Assembly: GCA_037045535.1 (NCBI GenBank)
Contig: JBAOHI010000014.1
Coordinates: forward strand, 93,996-157,995
Direction: 5' to 3'
DNA from: Competibacter_A sp037045535
Lineage (GTDB): Bacteria > Pseudomonadota > Gammaproteobacteria > Competibacterales > Competibacteraceae
Length of the DNA stretch: 64,000 nucleotides
Shown: in pieces, positions 36,010 through 45,227 of the stretch
Numbering within the stretch: the first letter of the stretch is position 1
Layout of the letters: each line of letters opens with the position of its first letter
Notes under the pieces: model-generated
Databases searched by the model: none
What the model was told of the DNA's origin: nothing
What the model saw: only the letters and a program-made list of their open reading frames with translations
Translations under genes and position numbers: made by a program

Positions 36010-38271
36010 ATGAATGACAAGCTCCGATTCATTCTGGCGATAGCATCTTTTTTGTTGCTGGTGTCCGGTCTTGAGATTGTGGCGGGTTACGCTGTTTACA
36101 GCGCTCTGGAGCCTGACCGGCAGCGGGATTTGGTCGAGATTCTGGCCCCCCATACGGAATTAATCGCCGAGTTAGGATTGCTGCTGCTCATGATTCTGGG
36201 CATCGTGTTCGCCGTCGCCTACCACGTCTACGTGAAAAGCCCACTGAGAATCGCGGAAGGGATACGCATCGTACTCAATGCCAACCGTTACCATCGGATC
36301 GTGCCCACCGGTCCGCCCGAAATCCAGCTTCTGGCACAGGCGGTGAATAATCTGGCGGAGCATGGCGAAGCCTTGGCGCGCGATCTCGAAGCCAAAGTCG
36401 CCCAAGCGAAATCCTCGGTTGAGGAAGAGAAGAATCGGCTGGCGGCGCTGATGTCCGAATTGACTCAAGGCGTGCTGGCCTGCAACGTCGATGGGCGAAT
36501 CCTGCTTTACAACGAGCGAGCGCGCCAAGCGCTGTGCCCTCCAGACAACCCGCAAGATGGAACGGCGACATCGCTTGTCGGTCTCGGGCGATCCATTTTC
36601 GCCATCATCGACCGCAACCTGCTGGTGCATGCCTTGGAAGGCATGCGAGCGCGGCTGGAGAAGGACGAGGCCGACCCAAATGCACAGCTGGTGTTTACTA
36701 GCCGAACCGGCCAGTTGGTTCGCGCGCGACTAGCCCCAGTTCGGGCCGCCACACCGCCGACTCTCGACGAAGCCCAGCGCCATCCCCTCGACAGTGCTGC
36801 CGCGCTTTCCCGGATGGATGCGGGGAAAGATGCCTCGGTGTCGCAAAGTCCACAGGCTGCCGCGCCCGCCATCGGCGGATTCATCATGACACTGGAGAAC
36901 ATTACCCGCGTTTTCGAGCTGGACAGCACGCGCGACATGTTGTTGCAATCCTTCACCGAGGGGAGTCGCGCTGCGCTGGCAAACATCCGCGCGGCGGTGG
37001 AGACCTTGACCGATTATCCCGACTGCGAACGGACTCATCGCGACCGTTTTATTCAGGTGATCGGCGAAGAGGTCCGCCAACTCAGCGGTAAATTGGACAA
37101 GACCACCGCCGACCACGCCGATTCGCTCAAGACCCGCTGGCCACTTGAGGAAATGTTAGGTATCGACATCGTTGCGGCCGCTCGACGTCGGATCGAAAGC
37201 CGGCTCGGATTGCTTGTCCGATCGGACCGGCTCGACGATTCCCTCTGGATCAAGGCCGATAGCTATACCCTGATTCAGGCGTTAACCTACCTGGCCGGTC
37301 GGCTCAAAGACGAGCACGCCGTATGCGAGGTGTGTCTCAGCCTGACACGGCATGGGCGCATCGCAGAGCTCGACCTGACTTGGCCCGGTCCCTTGCTTTC
37401 GCAACAGACCCTTCAGGAATGGGAGATGGACACCCTGCGCGTCGGCGGGGAAGACAGCCTGCTGACGCTGTGGGACATTACCGAGCGCCACGGAGCGGAG
37501 GTCGTGTACATGGTCGAGAAGGCGCGGCAGCGGCCTTTTTTTCGCTTCCTGCTGCCCATGGCCAAGCCGGTGCGCTCCGTGTCCGGCGTCTCGATCCGCC
37601 ACGGTGAGAGCCGTCCAGAATTCTACGATTTCGATCTGTTCCACCAGTCTGGGCAGACGCCTGAACTCGACGAACTGCTGCTTTCGGAGTTGAGTTACAC
37701 GGTGTTCGACACCGAGACCACCGGTCTCGATCCCGCAGCCGGAGACGAGATCATCGCCATCGGGGCCGTGCGTATCGTGAACAACCGGCTACTTCGGTAC
37801 GAAACCTACGAGCAACTGGTCGATCCCAGACGGCCGATCGCGTCCATGTCGCAGACGGTTCACGGCATTTCACACGACATGCTGCGCGGACAACCGACGG
37901 TCAACGAAGTGTTGCCGCAGTTTTATCAGTATTGCGACGAGACGGTACTGGTGGGTCACAACGCCGCGTTCGACATGCGCTTTTTACAAATGAAGGAGGC
38001 GCAAACCGGTGTCCGTTTCAATCGGCCAGTGCTCGACACGTTGTTGCTGTCGGAAGTATTGCATCCAAACCAGCAATCGCATGCTCTGGAGGCCATTGCG
38101 GAACGATTTGGCGTCGCCGTGGTCGCGCGCCATACTGCCTTGGGCGATGCGTTGGTCACGGGAGAGGTGTTCTTGCGTATGATCCCGCTGCTGGCCGCCT
38201 GCGGTATCCGTACCCTGCGTGATGCGCGCGAAGCAACTGGGAAAACCTTGTATGCCAGGATAGAGTATTAA
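36010..38271 (+). CDS. Membrane PAS-like / DnaQ-type exonuclease fusion
   Basis: A 753-aa protein. Two TM segments at the N-terminus (FILAIASFLLLVSGLEIVAG; LGLLLLMILGIVFAVAYHVY) lead to a HAMP-like linker and a coiled coil. A PAS-like domain (LMSELTQGVLACNVDGRILL) and a kinase-like dimerisation/ATPase-like middle follow. The last ~190 residues are a DEDDh exonuclease: TVFDTETTGLDP, HGISHDML, VGHNAAFDMRF, HTALGDALVTG. It is divergent from the actP pair. The combination suggests a membrane sensor with a nucleotide- or nucleic-acid-cleaving output. The catalytic acids look intact. An earlier ATG exists at 35968. Confidence 0.8.
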   Translation: MNDKLRFILAIASFLLLVSGLEIVAGYAVYSALEPDRQRDLVEILAPHTELIAELGLLLLMILGIVFAVAYHVYVKSPLRIAEGIRIVLNANRYHRIVPTGPPEIQLLAQAVNNLAEHGEALARDLEAKVAQAKSSVEEEKNRLAALMSELTQGVLACNVDGRILLYNERARQALCPPDNPQDGTATSLVGLGRSIFAIIDRNLLVHALEGMRARLEKDEADPNAQLVFTSRTGQLVRARLAPVRAATPPTLDEAQRHPLDSAAALSRMDAGKDASVSQSPQAAAPAIGGFIMTLENITRVFELDSTRDMLLQSFTEGSRAALANIRAAVETLTDYPDCERTHRDRFIQVIGEEVRQLSGKLDKTTADHADSLKTRWPLEEMLGIDIVAAARRRIESRLGLLVRSDRLDDSLWIKADSYTLIQALTYLAGRLKDEHAVCEVCLSLTRHGRIAELDLTWPGPLLSQQTLQEWEMDTLRVGGEDSLLTLWDITERHGAEVVYMVEKARQRPFFRFLLPMAKPVRSVSGVSIRHGESRPEFYDFDLFHQSGQTPELDELLLSELSYTVFDTETTGLDPAAGDEIIAIGAVRIVNNRLLRYETYEQLVDPRRPIASMSQTVHGISHDMLRGQPTVNEVLPQFYQYCDETVLVGHNAAFDMRFLQMKEAQTGVRFNRPVLDTLLLSEVLHPNQQSHALEAIAERFGVAVVARHTALGDALVTGEVFLRMIPLLAACGIRTLRDAREATGKTLYARIEY

Positions 38272-38472
38272 GACAAGTAACTATTTAATATATTTTTATT
38301 TTTGTTCTAGAATCTCCGATAGCCCTGCAGGGCACCGAAAGCCTATTCAACAGTTTCCCGAATTGTGCTTCATCCGCCGCCCGCCAAGAGCAAGAAATGG
38401 CCTCAAAGTTGCTTGGTCTGGCGGGGACTCACAACACCCCTTCGTGTTCGGATAAGAAACGGAATCGCAACA

Positions 38473-40134
38473 ATGCAAATCATTCGGCGGATACTCGCGT
38501 TTTTGCTTTCAAAACGAATTCGCGTTCCATCGGTCTTGTTGGTCGGACTGTTGATCGCGACTGCTGCACGTTCCCAAGAATGGCTGTATACCGTTCGACC
38601 AGGTGACACTTTATGGGATATAACCGCCGAGCATCTGACCAAGATGGACTATTGGCCGAGATTGCAAGTCTTAAATCAAGTTTCGGATCCGGAACACCTG
38701 CCGCCCGGCATGAAACTGCGTATCCCCGTTGCTTGGCTCAAGCGCTTGCCGGCAGCCGCCCGGGTATTAGAGGTGCACGGTCGAGTCGAAGCCGTGGTCG
38801 CGGCCACCGACCGAACGATTTCGGTTGGTCCCGGCCAGATCCTGGAAAGCGGCGATACCGTCCATACCAGTTCCGACGGCAACGTTACCCTTGAGTTTGG
38901 AGATGGCTCCCGGGCGTTGGTGCAAGCCAACAGCCAATTGAGCCTAAAAAGCCTGAGCGCTCGGGGTCAAACCAGCGTGGTGGATACGCTCTTACACCTC
39001 TTGCAAGGGCGTGTGGAAAACCAAGTCACCCCTCGACCGGAATCCGGTCCTCGCTATGAAGTATCCACGCCGGTCGCCACGTCGGCCGTGCGCGGCACCC
39101 GTTACCGTCTCGGGATGGACGATGACACCGCAACAGCGCGAACGGAGGTGTTGGAAGGCGGTGTCGCCTTTCAGAGCGGACGAAGGATTCGACAGGTCGC
39201 GAAAGGGTTTGGTGCCTTGGCCGAGGCGGGTAAACCGCTGACGTCGCCAGTGCCGCTGCTGGCTTTGCCCGATGTCGCCGCACTGCCACCGGTAGTGACG
39301 CGTGTGCCAATCCAGTTGGGTCTTCCACCCTTGAAGGGGGCGGTGGCCTATCGCGCTCAAATTGCGCCCGACGACCGGTTCGAAACGTTGTTGTTCGATG
39401 GTGTCGCGCCATCGCCGGCGGTTCGTGGACCGGATTTGCCCGACGGCGATTACGTGCTGCGGGTTCGCGGCATCGACGCCAAAGGTCTGGAAGGTCGCGA
39501 CGCCTATCACGCTTTCCGCCTCCATGCCCGCCCCGAACCCCCGTTTCTGATCCGCCCTCCCCATCAGGGTGCCGTGCTTGAGCAGTCGCTGATCTTTGAG
39601 TGGGCGCAACCGGAAAACGCGAAAACCTATCATTTCCAGCTAGCGAAGGATGAGCATTTCACCGCGCCGTTGCTCGACGTGGCCGATTATGCCTCATCCA
39701 CTCTGAAACCGGATCGATCGTTGGCGCCAGGACGCTATTACTGGCGGGTCGCCGTCCGTGACTCGACGGGGAGAGAAGGGCCGTTCGGCGATCCGCAGTC
39801 TTTCCTCTTGCAGCCGACGCCGCAGCTGCAACCACCCGAGGTTACGGCCGACTCCATGACGTTTCGCTGGAGTGCGGGACTTCCGGGGCAGCGCTATCAA
39901 TTTCAACTCGCCAAGGATATCAATTTTGAGGATCTTGTCGTCTCTCGCGAAGTGTCCGAGCCGCAACTGACCGTTCCACGTCCTGAGTCTGGTTTTCATT
40001 ATCTACGGATGCGCTCCATCGAGGCTGATGGTTACGTCGGACCCTATGGGCCCGTCCAACGGATCGATGTTCCGCCAGCCAGCTATTGGCCTGCGGGAGC
40101 GATAGTCTTTTTAACGCTCGTTTTGATGCTATGA
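38473..40134 (+). CDS. LysM and FecR-domain periplasmic protein
   Basis: A 553-aa exported protein. A signal segment (VPSVLLVGLLIATAARS) is followed by a LysM domain (YTVRPGDTLWDITAEHL, LPPGMKLRIP) and a FecR domain (VGPGQILESGDTVHTSSDGN, ATSAVRGTRYRL). Two or three fibronectin-like repeats follow, each containing variants of YHFQLAKDEHF / YQFQLAKDINF, and a C-terminal TM (WPAGAIVFLTLVLML). It probably binds peptidoglycan and presents FecR-like signalling. It overlaps the CHASE2 gene by 4 bp (ATGA). Confidence 0.82.
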   Translation: MQIIRRILAFLLSKRIRVPSVLLVGLLIATAARSQEWLYTVRPGDTLWDITAEHLTKMDYWPRLQVLNQVSDPEHLPPGMKLRIPVAWLKRLPAAARVLEVHGRVEAVVAATDRTISVGPGQILESGDTVHTSSDGNVTLEFGDGSRALVQANSQLSLKSLSARGQTSVVDTLLHLLQGRVENQVTPRPESGPRYEVSTPVATSAVRGTRYRLGMDDDTATARTEVLEGGVAFQSGRRIRQVAKGFGALAEAGKPLTSPVPLLALPDVAALPPVVTRVPIQLGLPPLKGAVAYRAQIAPDDRFETLLFDGVAPSPAVRGPDLPDGDYVLRVRGIDAKGLEGRDAYHAFRLHARPEPPFLIRPPHQGAVLEQSLIFEWAQPENAKTYHFQLAKDEHFTAPLLDVADYASSTLKPDRSLAPGRYYWRVAVRDSTGREGPFGDPQSFLLQPTPQLQPPEVTADSMTFRWSAGLPGQRYQFQLAKDINFEDLVVSREVSEPQLTVPRPESGFHYLRMRSIEADGYVGPYGPVQRIDVPPASYWPAGAIVFLTLVLML

Positions 40135-42979
40135 CTTTTCTCGGCCGATTCCGCTCCAAGCAGTTGAGAAGAATCGGTCTGTTCCTGTCTTTGCCGGTTT
40201 TCGCTTTTGTCCTGATCCAGGCCGATTGGCTGCATCGCTGGGATTTGCTGATCTACGATTGGTTCCTTGGCAGCGTGGTCCCGAGAGCCCGCGGACGACA
40301 TCGTCATCGTTGCCATCGATGAGCAGAGTTTGAGGGACTTGGGCCGCTGGCCGTGGTCGCGCCATCTGCACGCGCGACTGGTCCGCAAGCTTAGTGCCGC
40401 CGGCGTCAAAGGCATCGCCCTGGACATCGTGTTCGCTGAGCCGGACATGAACGATCCGGCCGCCGACATCGAACTGACGGCCGCGCTGACGGCCAGCGGC
40501 CGGGTGGTGCTGCCAGTGTTTCCCGAGCAGAATCGAGCAGGCGGCCAACTGATGGAAACCTTGCCCATACCGGCCTTGGCGAAAGCGGCGGCGAGCATCG
40601 GGCACGTCGATGTCGAGTTGGACTCGGATGGCATTGTCCGAGGAGCCTATTTGAAAGCGGGATTAGGTTCGCCCTATTGGCCTACTCTAGCACTGGCCTT
40701 GTTGGAAACAGTCGATCCCGGCGCTTGGCAGGTGCTACCCGGTCAGCGACCGGCACAAATCCATGCCTCGTCGCCTTACGTCTGGCGGCGCGATTATCGG
40801 GTACTGGTTCCGTTCGCTGGCCCGCCGGGACATTTTCGCCACTATTCTTACGGCGCGGTGCTGAACGATACTGTCAGCACAATGTTGTTTCGCAATAAAT
40901 ACGTCCTGGTTGGTGCGACGGCCAGCGGCATGGACGATGCTCTGCCGACTCCGGTTTCCGGCTCGGCGCGACTGATGTCGGGCGTGGAATTCAACGCCAA
41001 CGTACTCGATTCCCTCCAACGTGGCTTGACGATCCAGCCGATGGGTTCCACGGGAACGCTAGTGCTGACGGAGGCGCTGGTCTTGCTATCGCTGGTGTTG
41101 TATGCCGTTTTTCCACCGCGCTGGACGCCGCCGCTGGCGGGACTAGGAGTATTGGTAACCCTGATCGGCAGCGTCGTGCTACTGCACGAGTTTCACTGCT
41201 GGTTCCCGCCAGCAGCGGCGCTGCTGGTCCAGGGCCTGAGCTATCCACTGTGGGGTTGGGAACGCCTGCTGCACGCGATCCGTTCGCTGTTCGAGAAGGA
41301 AGAACTCGCCCGCGCCACCTTGCGTTCCATTGGCGATGCCGTGATCGTTACCGACCCGGAGGGTATCGTGCAATACCTGAATCCCGTGGCGGAATCCATG
41401 CTTGGTGGTTCGTCGATCGCCATGCGTGGACAGCCGCTCGGCACAATCGTCCGGGTGACCGAGGACCGAGACCGGCAATCGCCAGTCGATTGGGTCGCAC
41501 TGTGCCTGGAAAAAGCCCAATCCATCGTGTTGTCAGAGCCGAACACTTTGGTGAACCGCGCCAATCTGGAATACGCCGTGCGTGTTTCGATTGCTCCGAT
41601 GTGGGATCCACAAGGTCGGATTTCGGGCGTTGTGGTCGCGTTAGGTGATATCACCGAAAAGCGCCGCATGACGGAGCGGATGGCTTTTCAGGCGACCCAC
41701 GATGCGTTGACCAATTTGCCCAATCAGGGGTTGCTGCAAGACCGGCTCGGGCACGCCATCGCCCGTGCCGGTCGCGATGACCATAATTTGGCGGTGTTGT
41801 ATATCGGTTTGGACCACTTCAAAAAAGTGAATGAAAGTCTAGGTCGTACCGCCGGGGACACCTTGCTGCGGGAGGTGGTGGCGCGGTTGCTGGTTCAAGG
41901 ACGCAAGGAAGACACGCTGGCCCGAGTGGGTGGCGACGAATTCGTCTATCTGTTGGAAGGTGTCCGCCAAGTGGAGAAGGTGGCCGATCTGGCTCGGAGG
42001 ATTTTGCGGGTCTTGGAGTCGCCTTTTCGGGTTGTGGGTCACGAATGTTTCATCACCGCCAGCGTCGGCATCAGTCTATTTCCCAAGGATGGGAAGGAAG
42101 CGGAAAGTCTGTTGAAGAGCGCCGAAACGGCCATGTATCGTGCGAAGGATAAAGGCCGCGACAACTTTCAGATCTATGCTCACGATATGCACGTCCGTGC
42201 CTTGGAACGACTGAAGCTGGAGCAATATCTGCGTTATGCTCATGGCGCGGCAAGAGTTGGAGCTGTATTACCAGCCACAGGTCGATTTAACGGAGCACCG
42301 TATTGTGGGCGTCGAAGCTCTGCTGCGCTGGCGGCATCCCGAGCGCGGTTTGGTATCGCCGATGGAGTTCGTGCCGCTGGCCGAGGAAACCGGCCTGATC
42401 GAGACGATCGGCGAATGGGCGCTCAGGGCTGCTTGCCAGCAGGCGAAGGTCTGGCAGTGCCAGGGATTGCCGGCTTTGCGGGTGGCGGTCAACATGTCGC
42501 CTCGTCAGTTTTTGCGATCTGACATGGCGGACATAGTGGCTCGAATTTTGTTCGAAACGGGGTTAGAGCCTCAACATCTCGAATTAGAGATCACCGAAAG
42601 CTTGTTGATGAAGGATGTGGAGAGTGGTATCGCCACCATGCACGCGCTCAAGGCCATCGGTGTCCGCTTGTCCATCGACGACTTCGGCACCGGTTATTCC
42701 TCGCTGAATTATTTAAAGCAGTTTCCAATCGATCAATTAAAAATCGATAAGTCCTTCCTCCGCGGGATCGAGACCAACCGGGATGATTTGGCCATTACCT
42801 TGGCGGTGATCTCCATGGCGCACGGCATGGGGCTCACCGTGATCGCGGAGGGCGTGGAAAACGAAATGCAACTGGCCTTTCTACGCGCCAATCGCTGCGA
42901 CGAGATTCAAGGCTATCATATAAGTCGTCCTGTGCCGGCGCACGAAATTTCGGCACTGCTTCAAAAAGATTTCTCCTGA
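40131..42979 (+). CDS. CHASE2-PAS-GGDEF-EAL signalling protein with two frameshifts
   Basis: A cyclic-di-GMP enzyme of about 949 aa if repaired. The start MTFLGRFRSKQLRRIGLFLS runs to LLIYDWFLGSVV; a second frame from ~40280 carries CHASE2 (VIVAIDEQSLRDLGRWPWSR) and three TM segments. A PAS domain follows (IGDAVIVTDPEGIVQYLNP), then GGDEF (ARVGGDEFVYLLEG, active motif intact). Near 42240 a third frame takes over with EAL (VGVEALLRWRHP, DDFGTGYSSL). Each break is cured by removing one base (in CCC at 40280-40282; in GCTCATGG near 42240). Both output motifs are intact, so it may make and degrade c-di-GMP. Confidence 0.85.
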
Positions 42980-43102
42980 CGCCATGCCAACCGATCCGTA
43001 TGTTTTGCCGAATGGGGTGGATAGCGGAAAACTCACCCACCGAATGCCGACGCTTAGCATCCATCTTAGCTTTCCTTCGTCCTTGCTGTTGGGTCTGCTG
43101 CG

Positions 43103-45121
43103 TTGGGGTTACTGGGGCATGGCGCCGTCGCACTGGCGGCCGATCCGCCCGATCCACCGATTCGGCCTGAACCACCTGGATTGCTGCTGCACGATTTCGA
43201 GCGAGCTACCGCCCCGCTTCCCGGTGTCACCATGAGCGGCTGGACCGCCGAGCCGGGCATCGATGCCGGCCGGGTTGGGTATGGGATCGAGCCGTCACAG
43301 CGAGCGGGTGGTGGGCGGGCGTTGCATCTGCGCTACCGTTTCGGTCCCGGTGCCACCGGCGACATCGGCTGGCGGCTCAGCCTGCCCGATCTCGATGCGT
43401 CGGCTTACGATCATCTCGAATTCTGGATTCGCGGCGATGCGGGCAGTGATAATGCCGAGGCCGTGAAGATCGAATTCAAGCAACCGCTGGTGGGCGGCCC
43501 GTTCGGCCTGCTGCGCAAGGGTAGTACCATCGTGACCGATATCGGCAGCGATTGGCGGCAAGTCCGGGTGCCACTGAACTTCATGAGCGGTATCGCCGAC
43601 TGGAAACACTTGTCCCAGTTCGGGATCGTGTTCGAGCCGAGCCGTGTACCGTCGCTGTCGGGTGGCTATTGGTTGGACGATATCGCCTTGCTCAAGATCG
43701 GTCAGCCCGGCCCCAGCATTCGCGATCCGGTGATTCCGCCCTTGAAAACCGCGTGGGAGAACAGTCTGGGCGGCAAGGCGGCAGCTCAGCCGCATATCCG
43801 TGCCCGGCTGACTGGTTGGCCGGAACGATTGGTGGTCGATCCAGCCGAGTTGCCTGGCGATGATCGGGGCTTTCTGGAGCGGTTGGCGCGTGATACGTGG
43901 CGTGGATTGACAGCACTGAGCGATCGCGAGCACGGATTGCCGTTCGACACAGTGCGCCTCAATGGCTCGGTCGAACCCGAACGCGCGTGGTTGGGTGATT
44001 ACACCAACGTCACCAACATCGGCCTCTATCTGATCGACATCGTCGCGGCGCGGGAACTGGGGTTGATCGACGCGGCGGAAACCAAAACCCGGTTAAGCCG
44101 TGTCCTGAACACCCTCGAACAGCTCGAAACCTACCGGGGATTTTTTTATAACTACTACGACACCACGACTCTCGAACGCACCAGCCATTTCGTCTCGTTC
44201 GTGGATTCGGCTTGGCTGAGCGCTGGCCTGATCGTAGTGCGCAACGCGGTTCCCGAATGGGCCGACCGTTGTAGCCGTTTGATCGAACGAGAGGATTACC
44301 GTTTCTTCTACGATCCGGTCGAGCGGTTGATGATGCACGGTTACTACGTCAACCTGCCGCAACGCTCTGAATACAGCTACGGCTTGCTCTACAGCGAGGC
44401 ACGGTTGGGCAGCCTGATCGCCATCGGCAAGGGCGAGGCGCCGACGGAGCACTGGTATCGCATGGCGCGCACCTTCCCGGCCAGTTTCGACTGGCAATCG
44501 CAGTCGCCCAAGCACCGCATGGCGAAGACGGTTGGCGGCCATCGATTTTTCGGGGGCTACTATTCCTGGAAAGGATTGAAATACGTACCGTCGTGGGGGG
44601 GCAGCCTGTTCGAAGCATTGATGCCGCTGCTGGTATTGGACGAGCTACGTTACGCACCGGCCAGCTTGGGGAGGAATGCGTTGGCGCACGCGGGAATGCA
44701 CCGCCGGTTTGCGTTGGAACAGCTGGGTTATCCGGTGTGGGGTTTGTCGCCCAGTTCAACGCCAGCCGGTAACGGTTACAGCGAATACGGGGTTCGCATT
44801 CTGGGGACGCTGGGTTATCGAGCCGGTGCCGTGACCCCGCATGCGGCGGCGCTGGCGTTGCTGGTCGACCCGGTCCCCGCCGTGGCTAACCTCCGACAAC
44901 TGGCAGCACGCTATCCACTGTACGGCGACTTCGGTTTTTACGACGCAGTGGACCCGCGTACCGGACAAGTAGCGCACAATTACCTGGCGTTGGACCAGAG
45001 CATGATCTTGATCGCGTTGGCGAACTATCTGCGGAATGGAGTCATTCAACGTTATTTTGCCGCCGACCCGATCATTCAACCCGTGTTGCCGATGTTGGGT
45101 GCGGAGCGGTTCTTCGATTGA
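43103..45121 (+). CDS. Exported glucoamylase-like (DUF3131-type) protein
   Basis: About 670 aa. After ALAADPPDPP, a probable signal-peptidase site, comes a jelly-roll carbohydrate-binding-like domain (LLLHDFERATAPLPGVTMSG; DHLEFWIRGDAGSDNAEAVK). An alpha/alpha-barrel of glucoamylase-like type follows from about residue 260 (GFLERLARDTWRGLTALSD, TNVTNIGLYLIDIVAA, FFYNYYDTTTL, VPSWGGSLFEALMPLL, LDQSMILIALANYL). The proposed TTG start is weak. The preceding codons in this frame also read as a signal core, and a neighbouring frame offers an ATG at 43044, so the N-terminus may hide another one-base error. Confidence 0.72.
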   Translation: MGLLGHGAVALAADPPDPPIRPEPPGLLLHDFERATAPLPGVTMSGWTAEPGIDAGRVGYGIEPSQRAGGGRALHLRYRFGPGATGDIGWRLSLPDLDASAYDHLEFWIRGDAGSDNAEAVKIEFKQPLVGGPFGLLRKGSTIVTDIGSDWRQVRVPLNFMSGIADWKHLSQFGIVFEPSRVPSLSGGYWLDDIALLKIGQPGPSIRDPVIPPLKTAWENSLGGKAAAQPHIRARLTGWPERLVVDPAELPGDDRGFLERLARDTWRGLTALSDREHGLPFDTVRLNGSVEPERAWLGDYTNVTNIGLYLIDIVAARELGLIDAAETKTRLSRVLNTLEQLETYRGFFYNYYDTTTLERTSHFVSFVDSAWLSAGLIVVRNAVPEWADRCSRLIEREDYRFFYDPVERLMMHGYYVNLPQRSEYSYGLLYSEARLGSLIAIGKGEAPTEHWYRMARTFPASFDWQSQSPKHRMAKTVGGHRFFGGYYSWKGLKYVPSWGGSLFEALMPLLVLDELRYAPASLGRNALAHAGMHRRFALEQLGYPVWGLSPSSTPAGNGYSEYGVRILGTLGYRAGAVTPHAAALALLVDPVPAVANLRQLAARYPLYGDFGFYDAVDPRTGQVAHNYLALDQSMILIALANYLRNGVIQRYFAADPIIQPVLPMLGAERFFD

Positions 45122-45178
45122 TGGTTTCATCCGGGAGAGTGCACGAGAAACTCCCTCCCCGCGAAACCGGGTAAAATA

Positions 45179-45209
45179 CCCCGGATTCCACTGTCTGTGA
45201 AATCCGGGG
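45179..45209. terminator. Bidirectional hairpin between convergent genes
   Basis: Perfect 9-bp arms CCCCGGATT (45179-45187) and AATCCGGGG (45201-45209) midway between the stop of the glucoamylase-like gene and that of the GH57 gene. Confidence 0.7.
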
Positions 45210-45227
45210 GCCGTCAATCATCCGGTC

